NCBI RefSeq assembly: GCF_004114695.1
Contig: NZ_CP035310.1
Span: 744,001 to 808,000 of the forward strand
From: Erythrobacter sp. HKB08
Lineage (GTDB): Bacteria; Pseudomonadota; Alphaproteobacteria; Sphingomonadales; Sphingomonadaceae
Length of the DNA: 64,000 bases
Direction: 5' to 3'
Shown here piece by piece: positions 56,982-64,000 of this stretch. The translations under genes and the position numbers were made by a program. The notes below the pieces were generated by a model. That model had not been told where the DNA came from. It saw only the letters and a program-made list of their open reading frames with translations, and did not search any database. Position 1 is the first letter of the stretch. Every line of letters begins with the position of its first letter.

Positions 56982-57956
56982 ATGATCGACCTTTTTGCCA
57001 ACAGTCCTGTCGCCCGCATTACCCTGCTGATCGCCCTGTTTGCGGTCGTCGTGTTTCTTGCTTTCGTCGGCCTCAATGCGATTGCCCAACGGCGCACGGT
57101 GCGTGCGGGGTTGAAGGAGATCAGCACGACCGAAACGCAGGAAAGCTCGACCGCCAGCCTGAGGGCGCGCGAACGCGAGACCGCTTGGAGCCAGCTTGCC
57201 AAGATGATCGAATCGAGCGGGCTCAACCTGACCGACACGAAGGACCAGCGACTGCGCGAGAAGATGGTGCAGGCGGGCTACACCTCGCCTTCGGCCCCGC
57301 GCATCTTCACCCTGGTGCGCCTGCTGATGATTTTCCTGCTGCCGGGCATCTATCTCCTGATCGTGCTGACCCGGCCGGACCCCCCGGGCTTCCTGACGAT
57401 CTACATCGTCGGGTCGATCCTGGGTCTCATGGGCCTCTACCTGCCGAACCTCTTCATCACCGCGAAGGCCGACCGCCGGCGCGAGCAAATCGTCAACGGC
57501 TTTCCCGACTGCCTCGACCTGATGCTGGTATGTATCGAAGCGGGTCTCGGTATCGAGGCGGCGATGGACCGGGTGGGCCGCGAAATGGTCCGCTCGCACC
57601 CGCTGGTGTCCAAGCTGATCCAGGTCACCGTTCTCCAGCTTCGCGCAGGTGCGACGCGCGAGGAGGCATTCCGCAAGCTGGCCGACATGGCCAGCGTCGA
57701 TGAAATCCGCTCGTTCTCGACCCTGCTGATCCAGTCGGACAAGCTGGGTACGAGCATTGCGAGCACGCTGCGGACCTACGCGGCGGAAATGCGCGAGAAG
57801 CGCCGTATGCGGGCCGAAGAGAAGGCGCACCGGCTGCCGGTGCTGATCTCGATCCCGCTCGTCGTCTTCATGCTGCCGACCATGATCGGCGTCATGATGC
57901 TGCCGGCGAGCATTCGCATGGTCCGTGAGATTTTCCCAATGATGATAGGGGGGTAA
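56982..57956 (+). CDS. tadC: Tad pilus inner-membrane protein TadC
   Basis: A 324-residue partner of TadB with the same GspF fold: VNGFPDCLDLMLVCIEAGLG, then FSTLLIQSDKLGTSIASTL, and TM helices at 14-34, 105-125, 130-155 and 282-308. It begins 1 bp after the tadB stop. Confidence 0.94.
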   Translation: MIDLFANSPVARITLLIALFAVVVFLAFVGLNAIAQRRTVRAGLKEISTTETQESSTASLRARERETAWSQLAKMIESSGLNLTDTKDQRLREKMVQAGYTSPSAPRIFTLVRLLMIFLLPGIYLLIVLTRPDPPGFLTIYIVGSILGLMGLYLPNLFITAKADRRREQIVNGFPDCLDLMLVCIEAGLGIEAAMDRVGREMVRSHPLVSKLIQVTVLQLRAGATREEAFRKLADMASVDEIRSFSTLLIQSDKLGTSIASTLRTYAAEMREKRRMRAEEKAHRLPVLISIPLVVFMLPTMIGVMMLPASIRMVREIFPMMIGG

Positions 57957-57960
57957 AGCC

Positions 57961-58731
57961 ATGAACAGGACAGTTACCGCAACGCTTCTGATCGGCTCGG
58001 CACTGGCGATGGCAGGCTGCGCGTCTCCGTTCGGCAAGACCGAACGCTATGCGCGCGCCACTACGGCAGATCTCGAGCAGGCCGACTTCTCGAGCTATTT
58101 CGCGCAGCGCCTGAACGACGGGAAACTCCACCTGCGAGCTGGCCAGCTGAGCCATGCGATTACCGCCTTCCGCCAGGCCGCGGTCGATGCCCGCTACAAG
58201 GGCGAAGCGCTCAACGGCATGGCGATCGCGTATGACAAGCTCGGCCGCCATGACCTTTCGCGTCGCTATTTCGGCGAAGCGATCGCCGCTGCGCCCGAGG
58301 ACATGCGTTTCCAGCGCAATTTCGCCCGCTTCGAAGGCCGCGCCATGCGCCGCGCACAGCTGCGCGACGAGCGTGTAGAGCTCGCGGCGCGCGAAGCGAC
58401 CAAGGTCGACGAGATGGTGCCCGAAGTGGCCGCCGCGCTCGACCAGCTGCGTCCCGATGCCGCCGTCCGGATCGCGCCGACGCGCAGCCGGATCGAGCGT
58501 GTCTCGCGCGGCGAGGTGCAGATCCGCACCTCGACTTCGGGCGCGAACGATCGCCCGACCGTCGCCGTGCCGCGCCGCGCCGTGGTCGAGCGTCCGGATG
58601 TCGTCCACGTCGCAAGCCGCAAGGACGACGGGAAATACCCGCTCGTCTTCAACGTGACGCGCGAGATGGATAAGCCGAACCAGCGCGCCTATCCGCTGCG
58701 TATCTCGATGAACGCGAAGAACGGTGATTGA
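57961..58731 (+). CDS. tadD: Tetratricopeptide lipoprotein TadD
   Basis: A 256-residue lipoprotein (lipobox MAGC, acylated Cys 20) with a TPR-like stretch at about 50-125 (AGQLSHAITAFRQAAVD and RYKGEALNGMAIAYDKLGRHD). The C-terminal half (130-256) is basic and probably disordered. TadD is a periplasmic assembly factor of the outer-membrane complex. The end overlaps the start of the prepilin peptidase by 8 bases. Confidence 0.88.
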   Translation: MNRTVTATLLIGSALAMAGCASPFGKTERYARATTADLEQADFSSYFAQRLNDGKLHLRAGQLSHAITAFRQAAVDARYKGEALNGMAIAYDKLGRHDLSRRYFGEAIAAAPEDMRFQRNFARFEGRAMRRAQLRDERVELAAREATKVDEMVPEVAAALDQLRPDAAVRIAPTRSRIERVSRGEVQIRTSTSGANDRPTVAVPRRAVVERPDVVHVASRKDDGKYPLVFNVTREMDKPNQRAYPLRISMNAKNGD

Positions 58732-59200
58732 CCCCCAGCTCCTGCTGGGTCCCGCCGCTGTCTGTTTCGCGTCCTGCATGATCGCAGGCGCAGTTTTGGA
58801 CATTCGCGACCGGCGCATACCCAACTGGCTCTCCGGCATCACGCTGGTGCTCGGCCTCGTGTTCGGCGTACTGAGTTCGGAGTGGCTTATTGCCGCTGGG
58901 CACCTTGGCCATGCGGTTATCGCGCTGCTTGTCGGCATGGGGCTCTTCGCGCTCGGCATGTGGGGCGGGGGAGATGGCAAGTTCTATGCCGCGACTGCCG
59001 CGTGGTTTCCGCTGCTCGACGTCTTCCAGCTGGTCTTCTCGATCTCGCTTGCAGGCCTTGCGGTGGTGCTAGGCTGGCTCGGCTGGCGGCGCATGCGCGG
59101 CATGAAAGCGAGCAAGTACGACGATGCCGGCGTCCCCTATGGCGTTGCGATCGCAGCGGGCGGCGCAGTCCTGTTCTTCTGGCGCGCGGGGCTCGGATAA
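58724..59200 (+). CDS. cpaA: Prepilin peptidase of the Tad pilus (A24 family)
   Basis: A 158-residue multipass aspartic peptidase (about five TM helices) that cleaves the Flp and TadE prepilins. The two catalytic aspartates are D26 (LDIRDRRIPNW) and D84 in GGGDGKFYA, the GxGD motif. The GTG start at 58724 overlaps the TadD end. Normal short CpaA/TadV length. Confidence 0.92.
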   Translation: MIDPQLLLGPAAVCFASCMIAGAVLDIRDRRIPNWLSGITLVLGLVFGVLSSEWLIAAGHLGHAVIALLVGMGLFALGMWGGGDGKFYAATAAWFPLLDVFQLVFSISLAGLAVVLGWLGWRRMRGMKASKYDDAGVPYGVAIAAGGAVLFFWRAGLG

Positions 59201-59203
59201 GTC

Positions 59204-59791
59204 ATGATGCCCGAGATGGTCCTGCGATATGTCAGCCTGGCCGTCCTTCTGGGCCTTACCCTGCTGCGCTCCGACGGCGGCGCGCCTGTAGGCGAAAACG
59301 GTTGGGCCGATCGGGCCGACGCGAATTACGTCGTACGCTTCGAGATGCCGAGTGCATCGCCGGCCAGTGCCGAGGAAATCGTCGAACTCACCCTTTCGGA
59401 CCCCTACGTGCCGCCGGCTTCCGAAGCTGCGGAAACGCAGCGGTTGAATGTGCCGAGCCGCCGGGAAAGCGTGGCTTCCGCCTTCGCGGCGCCTGCTCCG
59501 CAAGAGGAGATCGCGGGGGTCCTGCCGGTCGATTTCGATCTCGCCCAGCCGAAGCAGACCGGCGCGAAAACGCGCATCACCTATCGCGGCAAGACCAAGG
59601 AAACGCCGATCAAGGTGACCAATGGCGGCGAAGTACTCGTCGCGCCGGAAGAGCTCGCTGAAATCGTCGGCAAGGAAAAGACCGCCGAGCTCGGCGAGGA
59701 TGCAGTGACCTTCGACAAGCTGCGCGATGCGGGATATGCGGTGCGCTACGACCCGGTCGGCGACCAGGTCACCATTACCGATCCGTCCTGA
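59204..59791 (+). CDS. Exported protein of unknown function after cpaA
   Basis: A 195-residue protein with an N-terminal hydrophobic stretch (about 6-20). The middle is Pro/Ala/Glu-rich. The C-terminal 75 residues form a beta-like domain with VTNGGEVLVAPEELAEIVG, DAVTFDKLRDAGYAV and RYDPVGDQVTITD, a pattern like the copper-amine-oxidase-like stalk domain in surface proteins. The gene starts 3 bp after cpaA and could be a pilus-associated envelope protein. ATG at 59204, 59207 or 59216 is possible. No confident family assignment. Confidence 0.55.
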   Translation: MMPEMVLRYVSLAVLLGLTLLRSDGGAPVGENGWADRADANYVVRFEMPSASPASAEEIVELTLSDPYVPPASEAAETQRLNVPSRRESVASAFAAPAPQEEIAGVLPVDFDLAQPKQTGAKTRITYRGKTKETPIKVTNGGEVLVAPEELAEIVGKEKTAELGEDAVTFDKLRDAGYAVRYDPVGDQVTITDPS

Positions 59792-59794
59792 GGT

Positions 59795-60796
59795 TTACGC
59801 CGAACAGCTGGCCCCGCCGAGCACACAGAAACGCGCGCAATGCGGGTGGTTGAGCGCGATCTCGCCGGACGCTTCTTCCAGCGTTGCGCCCATGTCGAAG
59901 CCCTCGTCGTAAGGAATGAGCGTGCAGGCCGCGACGCGCGGCGCGTCCTCGCCCTTGCGGTGAACGACCATGCGGCTGGTGGCGCACATGATCTCGGCGG
60001 GAGACTTGCCGAGGATCGACCAGCAATCGGTCGTGATTTCGGCAATGTCCTTGGTCTCGTCCATTTCGGGGAACAGGACGAGGCGCATCGGGTCGTGCGC
60101 ATCGATACGGATCGAATGCTCTGCGAACAGCTGCGCATAGCCGCCGCGCGCGTCTTCCATCCCTTCGCCGGGCAGTAGCCGCCCCGCAACCGCGATGGAA
60201 AAGCCGTTGTCCGACAGCCATTTGAGGCCCGACAGGCCCGGCCCCCAGCTGTTCGGTCCGCGTTCGCCTTCGTGCCCGGCCTGCGTGTGGTGGTCGAGGC
60301 TGACGCGAATGGTCAGGCGCTCGCCAAACCGCTCGCGCAGGGCGAGCAGCGCGGCTTCGTGGCGCCGCATCGGCTTCATAGCGTTGGACAGCACCAGTGC
60401 CTCGAACCCGCGTGCGAGCGTGTCTTCCAGCATCGCGAGGAACTGCGGGTTCATGAACGGCTCGCCGCCGGTAAAGCCGATCTCGCGCGTGCCGATCGCC
60501 TGCGCTTCGTCGAGGAAGCGCGCGACGTCCTGTGCGCCGATATAGACCAGCGCATCGTTGGTCGGACTGCTCTCGATATAGCAGGTCGCGCAGGCGAGAT
60601 TGCACAGCGTGCCTGTGTTGAACCACAGCGTCTCGAGCTTGGTCAGCGGCACGCTCGCCCGGCGCTCGCCCTTGGCAGTCCACTGCGGGTCGGAGAATTT
60701 CGCCTGCGGCAAGGCTTCGCCCTCGACCCGGAAGGGAGATGGGCCGGTCGGCGCATTGCGCGATTTTGTTCGGGCGGCGGAGGCCATGTCGGTCAA
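59795..60796 (-). CDS. Radical SAM enzyme with SPASM-like C-terminus
   Basis: A 333-residue radical SAM enzyme. The [4Fe-4S]-binding motif C65-x3-C69-x2-C72 is LCNLACATC, followed by GEIGFTGGEP-like IGFTGGEPFMNP (SAM binding). The C-terminus has extra cysteines (AACTLIPYDE and HPHCARFCVLGGASC), as in SPASM/Twitch auxiliary-cluster enzymes. The start is TTG 60796, overlapping the flavoprotein stop as TTGA with AGGACC upstream; ATG 60787 is an alternative. Its substrate is unknown. It lies next to an ArsM-like gene, so a role in arsenosugar or related organoarsenical synthesis is plausible but unproven. Confidence 0.78.
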   Translation of the reverse strand: MTDMASAARTKSRNAPTGPSPFRVEGEALPQAKFSDPQWTAKGERRASVPLTKLETLWFNTGTLCNLACATCYIESSPTNDALVYIGAQDVARFLDEAQAIGTREIGFTGGEPFMNPQFLAMLEDTLARGFEALVLSNAMKPMRRHEAALLALRERFGERLTIRVSLDHHTQAGHEGERGPNSWGPGLSGLKWLSDNGFSIAVAGRLLPGEGMEDARGGYAQLFAEHSIRIDAHDPMRLVLFPEMDETKDIAEITTDCWSILGKSPAEIMCATSRMVVHRKGEDAPRVAACTLIPYDEGFDMGATLEEASGEIALNHPHCARFCVLGGASCSA

Positions 60797-62223
60797 GCGA
60801 AGGTCCTGCGAAGTTTCGCCACCAGTGCCGCATATTTCTTCGGCAGGCTACCGAAGACGGTCGGCTCCCACGCGGCGAAGGCGGCGGCCTTCGAGATTTC
60901 GCTGCGGGTCGGATAGCTGATGATTGCACTGCCGAGCGCGAAGGTGCTGCTCTTGCCGGTGATGGTCTGGGTGAAGGGTAGCAGCAGTTCGCCTGCATTC
61001 TTGCCGACGATGCTGACGCCGAGCACCTTCTTGCCCTTCAGCACCATTTTCATGTGCCCGCGGGTCGCGTCCTCGGCGATGGCGCGCTCGTTGTGGTCGA
61101 AGCCTTCCTTCACCACCGTCACCGCATCGCCATGCTTCTCGCGCGCCTCTTTCTCGGTCAGGCCGATCTGGGCGACTTCCGGCTCGGTATAGGTACACCA
61201 GGGCAGGGCGGAGTAATCGACTTTCGTCGGAATGCCGGTGACGATCTCGAGCGCCACGTTGGAGCCTTCGTAGCCCGAGGCATGGGTCAGCCGCGGCCCT
61301 TCGCGGCAATCGCCGATGGCGTAGATCGACTTGATCGAACTGCGGCGGCGCTTGTCGGTCCTGATGCCGTTTTCACCCAGCTCGATGCCGAGTTCCTCCA
61401 GCCCGAAGCCCGCGACATTGGCCTTGCGCCCGACCGCCACCAGCAGGTGCGAGCCGGACAATTCCTCGGTGCCGCCATCGGTGAGGTCGACACGGACCTG
61501 CAGCGCGCCGGCGCTGCTGGACACCTTGCCCGCCTTGCCGTCGACGAAGCGCACGCCTTCCTCTTCCATCACCTCGCGCACGACGGCGACCGATTCCGGG
61601 TCGTCGCGGCCCATCAGCGGTCCCGGGTTGACGACCGTCACTTCTCTGCCGAGGCGGCGGAAGGCTTGCGCCATTTCCATCCCGATGACCCCGCCGCCGA
61701 TAATGACCAGGTGTTCGGGCTGTTCGGTGAGGTCGAACAGGTTCTCGTTGGTGAGATAGGGCACGCCATCCAGCCCCTCGATCGGCGGGACGAAGGGTTT
61801 CGAGCCGGTCGCGACAACGATGCGCGGTGCGGTCAGCGTGCGGCCCGCGACTTCGACCGAATGCTTGCCGGTCACGCGCGCCCAGTCCTGGATCACCTCG
61901 ACGCCCATCTCCTCGAAGCGTTCGGGGCTGTCGTGCGGATAGATATGCGCGATCGCATCGTGGATGTGCTTGTGGACGCCTGCCCACTCGACCTTCGGTT
62001 CGGCGAGGGTCACACCGTGCCGGGTCGCGGTCCGCGCTTCGGCCGCGCGCTTGGCGGCGGTGATCAATGCCTTGGACGGCACGCAGCCGTTGTTGAGGCA
62101 TTCGCCGCCCATCTTGTGGCCTTCGATCAGCGCGGCCTTCAGCCCGAACAGCGCGACACCGCCCGCTGCGGTCAGGCCGGCAGCGCCGCCGCCTATCACG
62201 ATAACGTCATGGGTGAATTTCAT
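60793..62223 (-). CDS. MerA/lipoamide-dehydrogenase-like flavoprotein
   Basis: A two-dinucleotide-binding flavoprotein disulfide reductase of 476 residues. FAD site VIVIGGGAAGLTAA at 7-20, redox-active C42-x4-C47 (GGECLNNGCVPSK), NAD site VIIGGGVIGMEMA at about 175, and the dimerisation domain at 345-470. The C-terminal motif reads SYPTRSEIS where lipoamide dehydrogenase and glutathione reductase have HPTxxE, so the catalytic His is replaced by Tyr, as in mercuric reductase. The MerA C-terminal Cys pair is absent. ATG 62223 follows GAGGGGAACA. Confidence 0.88.
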   Translation of the reverse strand: MKFTHDVIVIGGGAAGLTAAGGVALFGLKAALIEGHKMGGECLNNGCVPSKALITAAKRAAEARTATRHGVTLAEPKVEWAGVHKHIHDAIAHIYPHDSPERFEEMGVEVIQDWARVTGKHSVEVAGRTLTAPRIVVATGSKPFVPPIEGLDGVPYLTNENLFDLTEQPEHLVIIGGGVIGMEMAQAFRRLGREVTVVNPGPLMGRDDPESVAVVREVMEEEGVRFVDGKAGKVSSSAGALQVRVDLTDGGTEELSGSHLLVAVGRKANVAGFGLEELGIELGENGIRTDKRRRSSIKSIYAIGDCREGPRLTHASGYEGSNVALEIVTGIPTKVDYSALPWCTYTEPEVAQIGLTEKEAREKHGDAVTVVKEGFDHNERAIAEDATRGHMKMVLKGKKVLGVSIVGKNAGELLLPFTQTITGKSSTFALGSAIISYPTRSEISKAAAFAAWEPTVFGSLPKKYAALVAKLRRTFA

Positions 62224-62249
62224 TGTTCCCCTCACGTAACCTTATATGG

Positions 62250-62285
62250 CTTCGAGACGAAGCGGTTATTGGGGCGGTTATTGGG
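62250..62285. repeat. Tandem 12-bp repeat and palindrome in a divergent promoter
   Basis: GCGGTTATTGGG occurs twice without a gap (62262-62273 and 62274-62285). The hairpin CTTCG-AGA-CGAAG (62250-62262) abuts the first copy. The stretch sits between the flavoprotein start (62223) and the methyltransferase start (62336), as expected for a shared control region. Confidence 0.7.
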
Positions 62286-62335
62286 CGCAACGCCGATCAT
62301 GGCCCTCCATTCGGAGCCGGGGGACTGGAAGTTAC

Positions 62336-63388
62336 ATGAATATCGAAAACAGCCGGGACTATTACGGCAAGGTCCTGCAAGGATCGGACGACCTCAAGAC
62401 CGACGCCTGCTGCACGCTTGAAGCTCCTCCGCCGGAAATCATGGCCGCCATGCGCAATGTCCACGAGGACGTGCGAGCGCGCTACTATGGCTGCGGCCTC
62501 GTCGCCCCGCAGGCGATCGAGGGGTGCCACATCCTCGACCTCGGTTCGGGCAGCGGGCAGGATGCCTATATCCTCGCACAGCTGGTCGGCGAGAACGGCA
62601 GCGTCACCGGCGTCGACACGACGCCCGAACAGCTCGCCGTCGCAAACCAGCACCTCGAATGGCACCGCGAGAAATTCGGCTATGCGAAATCGAATGTCGC
62701 CTTCGTCGAGGGCGATATCGAACAGCTCGACGCGCTCGGCCTGCCCGAGGGGCATTTCGACGTCATCGTGTCGAACTGCGTCATCAACCTCGTCGCCGAC
62801 AAGCAGGCGGTATTTGCCGCTGCATACAAGCTGCTGAAGCCGGGCGGCGAGATGTATTTCTCCGATGTCTATGCCGATCGCCGGGTGCCAGCGCAGTTGC
62901 AGGCGGACCCGGTGCTGCATGGTGAATGCCTGTCCGGCGCGCTCTACTGGGGCGACTTCATCGCGCAGGCGAAGGCTGCCGGTTTCGCCGACCCGCGGCT
63001 CGTTACCAGCCGCCCGCTCGGCATCGGCGATCCGGCGGTGGCTGAAAAGCTCGACGGCATCGCCTTCTATTCGGCGACCTATCGCCTGTTCAAACTCGAC
63101 CTCGAGATGCAGTGCGAGGATTATGGCCAGGCGGTGCGCTACAAGGGCAGCGTGCCGGGGCAGGAGCGGGTCTTCGAGCTCGACGGCCACCACCATATCG
63201 AGCGCGGGCGCATGTTCCCGATCTGCGGCAACAGCTGGAAGATGCTCGCCGGCACGCGCTTTGCCGAACACTTCGAGTTCTTCGGCGACTTCTCGACCCA
63301 TTACGGCGTTTTTTCCGATTGCGGCATCGCCGTTCCCTTCGGGGCGGGCGAAGGCTCGACCCCCGATACGCCGGCCGCCTGCTGCTGA
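62336..63388 (+). CDS. ArsM-like arsenite S-adenosylmethionine methyltransferase
   Basis: A 350-residue SAM methyltransferase. The SAM loop is ILDLGSGSGQDAY (about 66-78), followed by GVDTTPEQLAVA. Cysteines matching the arsenic-binding set are C25/C26 (DACCT), C148 (SNCVINL) and C198 (GECLSGAL); the YYGCGLVAP motif with C53 is also conserved in the family. The C-terminal domain (about 240-345) ends in AACC. Typical of the ArsM clade found with arsenosugar genes. The product would be methylated arsenic; other substrates are possible. The stop overlaps the next gene as TGATG. Confidence 0.85.
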   Translation: MNIENSRDYYGKVLQGSDDLKTDACCTLEAPPPEIMAAMRNVHEDVRARYYGCGLVAPQAIEGCHILDLGSGSGQDAYILAQLVGENGSVTGVDTTPEQLAVANQHLEWHREKFGYAKSNVAFVEGDIEQLDALGLPEGHFDVIVSNCVINLVADKQAVFAAAYKLLKPGGEMYFSDVYADRRVPAQLQADPVLHGECLSGALYWGDFIAQAKAAGFADPRLVTSRPLGIGDPAVAEKLDGIAFYSATYRLFKLDLEMQCEDYGQAVRYKGSVPGQERVFELDGHHHIERGRMFPICGNSWKMLAGTRFAEHFEFFGDFSTHYGVFSDCGIAVPFGAGEGSTPDTPAACC

Positions 63389-64000
63389 TGCGGATACTGG
63401 TGACGGGTGCCGCCGGGCTGGTCGGCGGGGAGGTTTGCGCGCGGCTGGTCGCGGCGGGGCATAGCGTTACCGCGCTGGTCCACCGCAACCGCGACATCTG
63501 CGCGAATGACAATTCACCGGTAGCGGTCGCGCACATCCTCTCCGGCGATGTATCGCAGGACCGTTTCGGCTGGGAGGAAGCCGAGTTCGCGCGAGTTGCG
63601 GAGAGCCACGACCTGCTGATCCACTGCGCGGCTACCGTCCGCTTCGACCTCGAGGAGGATGACTACCGCGCGGTCAATGTCGGCGGCACGGCCAATGCGC
63701 TGGCGCTCGCGAAAGCAGGGGGGATGCGCTTCCTCCATGTCAGCACGGCCTATGTCTGCGGCACGCGCGATGGAGTGATCCGCGAAGGCGACCCGCTTCC
63801 CGAGAGCGGCTTTGCCAATGGCTACGAGGCGAGCAAGGCTGCGGGCGAGCGGCTGGTGAAGAGGAGCGGTCTCGACTGGGCCATCGCGCGCCCTTCGATC
63901 GTCGTCGGCGAACATGCGAGCGGCGCGATCCGCCAGTTCGACACGACCTATGCAGCCTTCAAGCTGATCGCAGAAGGCCGCGTGCGACACATGCCCGCGC
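63388..64000 (+). CDS. Extended SDR / NAD-dependent epimerase (3' truncated by window)
   Basis: An open frame running to the window edge (204 codons). ATG 63388 overlaps the methyltransferase stop (TGATG). The NAD(P)-binding N-terminus reads MRILVTGAAGLVGGEV (GxxGxxG), with HCAATVRFDLEEDDYRAVN, STAYVCGTRDG and YEASKAAGERL (Y-x3-K catalytic pair), as in sugar-nucleotide epimerases and fatty-acyl/thioester reductase-like SDRs. The substrate is unknown. It would be co-transcribed with the ArsM-like gene, giving a possible link to a sugar-bound arsenical. Confidence 0.8.
   Translation, partial: MRILVTGAAGLVGGEVCARLVAAGHSVTALVHRNRDICANDNSPVAVAHILSGDVSQDRFGWEEAEFARVAESHDLLIHCAATVRFDLEEDDYRAVNVGGTANALALAKAGGMRFLHVSTAYVCGTRDGVIREGDPLPESGFANGYEASKAAGERLVKRSGLDWAIARPSIVVGEHASGAIRQFDTTYAAFKLIAEGRVRHMPA

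Noticed and set aside
1-64000. CRISPR arrays, IS elements, tRNA/rRNA genes, prophage
   Set aside because: I looked for spaced direct repeats, transposase motifs, terminal inverted repeats with target duplications and tRNA cloverleaf signals in the gaps and found none convincing. A covariance search could still find a missed RNA.

Overview
The window is a continuous piece of a high-GC alphaproteobacterial chromosome. Gene content and protein style point to Sphingomonadales, most likely the Erythrobacteraceae (Erythrobacter/Qipengyuania-like marine bacteria). Supporting signs are the hisS-prfA-prmC-DUF4167 block, a CDC48-type AAA ATPase, a bacteriophytochrome with HWE kinase, a Flp/Tad pilus locus, a VCBS-type giant adhesin, and an ArsM-like methyltransferase. 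The assignment is inferred from gene content, not from a 16S sequence. No tRNA, rRNA, IS element, prophage or CRISPR array was seen. Coding density is very high, and many neighbouring genes overlap by 1-14 bases at stop/start junctions (ATGA, GTGA, TTGA, TGATG), so operons are easy to read.

Region 1 (1-20 kb) is mostly housekeeping. It holds a BON-MscS channel, pyrophosphatase, hisS-prfA-prmC, a DUF4167 protein, lnt, metK behind a palindromic operator-like site, a GbsR-type regulator, and a 3-oxoacid CoA-transferase operon whose two subunit genes are separated by a HAD-like lipoprotein gene. An intergenic small-RNA candidate with its own promoter and terminator follows, then CDC48 ATPase, a second MscS channel, DNA polymerase I and a tiny Ala/Glu lipoprotein with strong codon bias.

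Region 2 (19.5-28 kb) is accessory metabolism and light sensing. It holds a class A beta-lactamase-like serine hydrolase, a host-attachment-family protein, an APH-like kinase paired with an acyl-CoA dehydrogenase (the ACAD10/11 or levulinate logic), a heme oxygenase translationally coupled to a bacteriophytochrome kinase-receiver, and MTA phosphorylase.

Region 3 (28-47 kb) is one adhesin export system. A LapG-like cysteine protease faces a minus-strand gene series: giant VCBS adhesin of about 3516 residues, OmpA-like lipoprotein/porin partner, TolC, LapB-like ABC exporter, SleB-type wall hydrolase and HlyD adaptor. The adhesin gene has a 641-bp perfectly repeated segment. Upstream of it lies a leader with two mutually exclusive RNA stems, which is the strongest candidate for an undescribed regulatory element.

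Region 4 (47.4-59.8 kb) is a complete Flp/Tad pilus locus on the plus strand: pilin, terminator, then cpaB, cpaC, a short lipoprotein, TadG with an EF-hand loop, two TadE-like minor pilins, cpaE, cpaF, tadB, tadC, tadD, prepilin peptidase and an exported protein of unknown function.

Region 5 (59.8-64 kb) is a divergent cluster of a radical SAM/SPASM-like enzyme and a MerA/lipoamide-dehydrogenase-like flavoprotein facing an ArsM-like methyltransferase and an extended SDR that runs off the window. It looks like an organoarsenical (or related thiol/metalloid) pathway.
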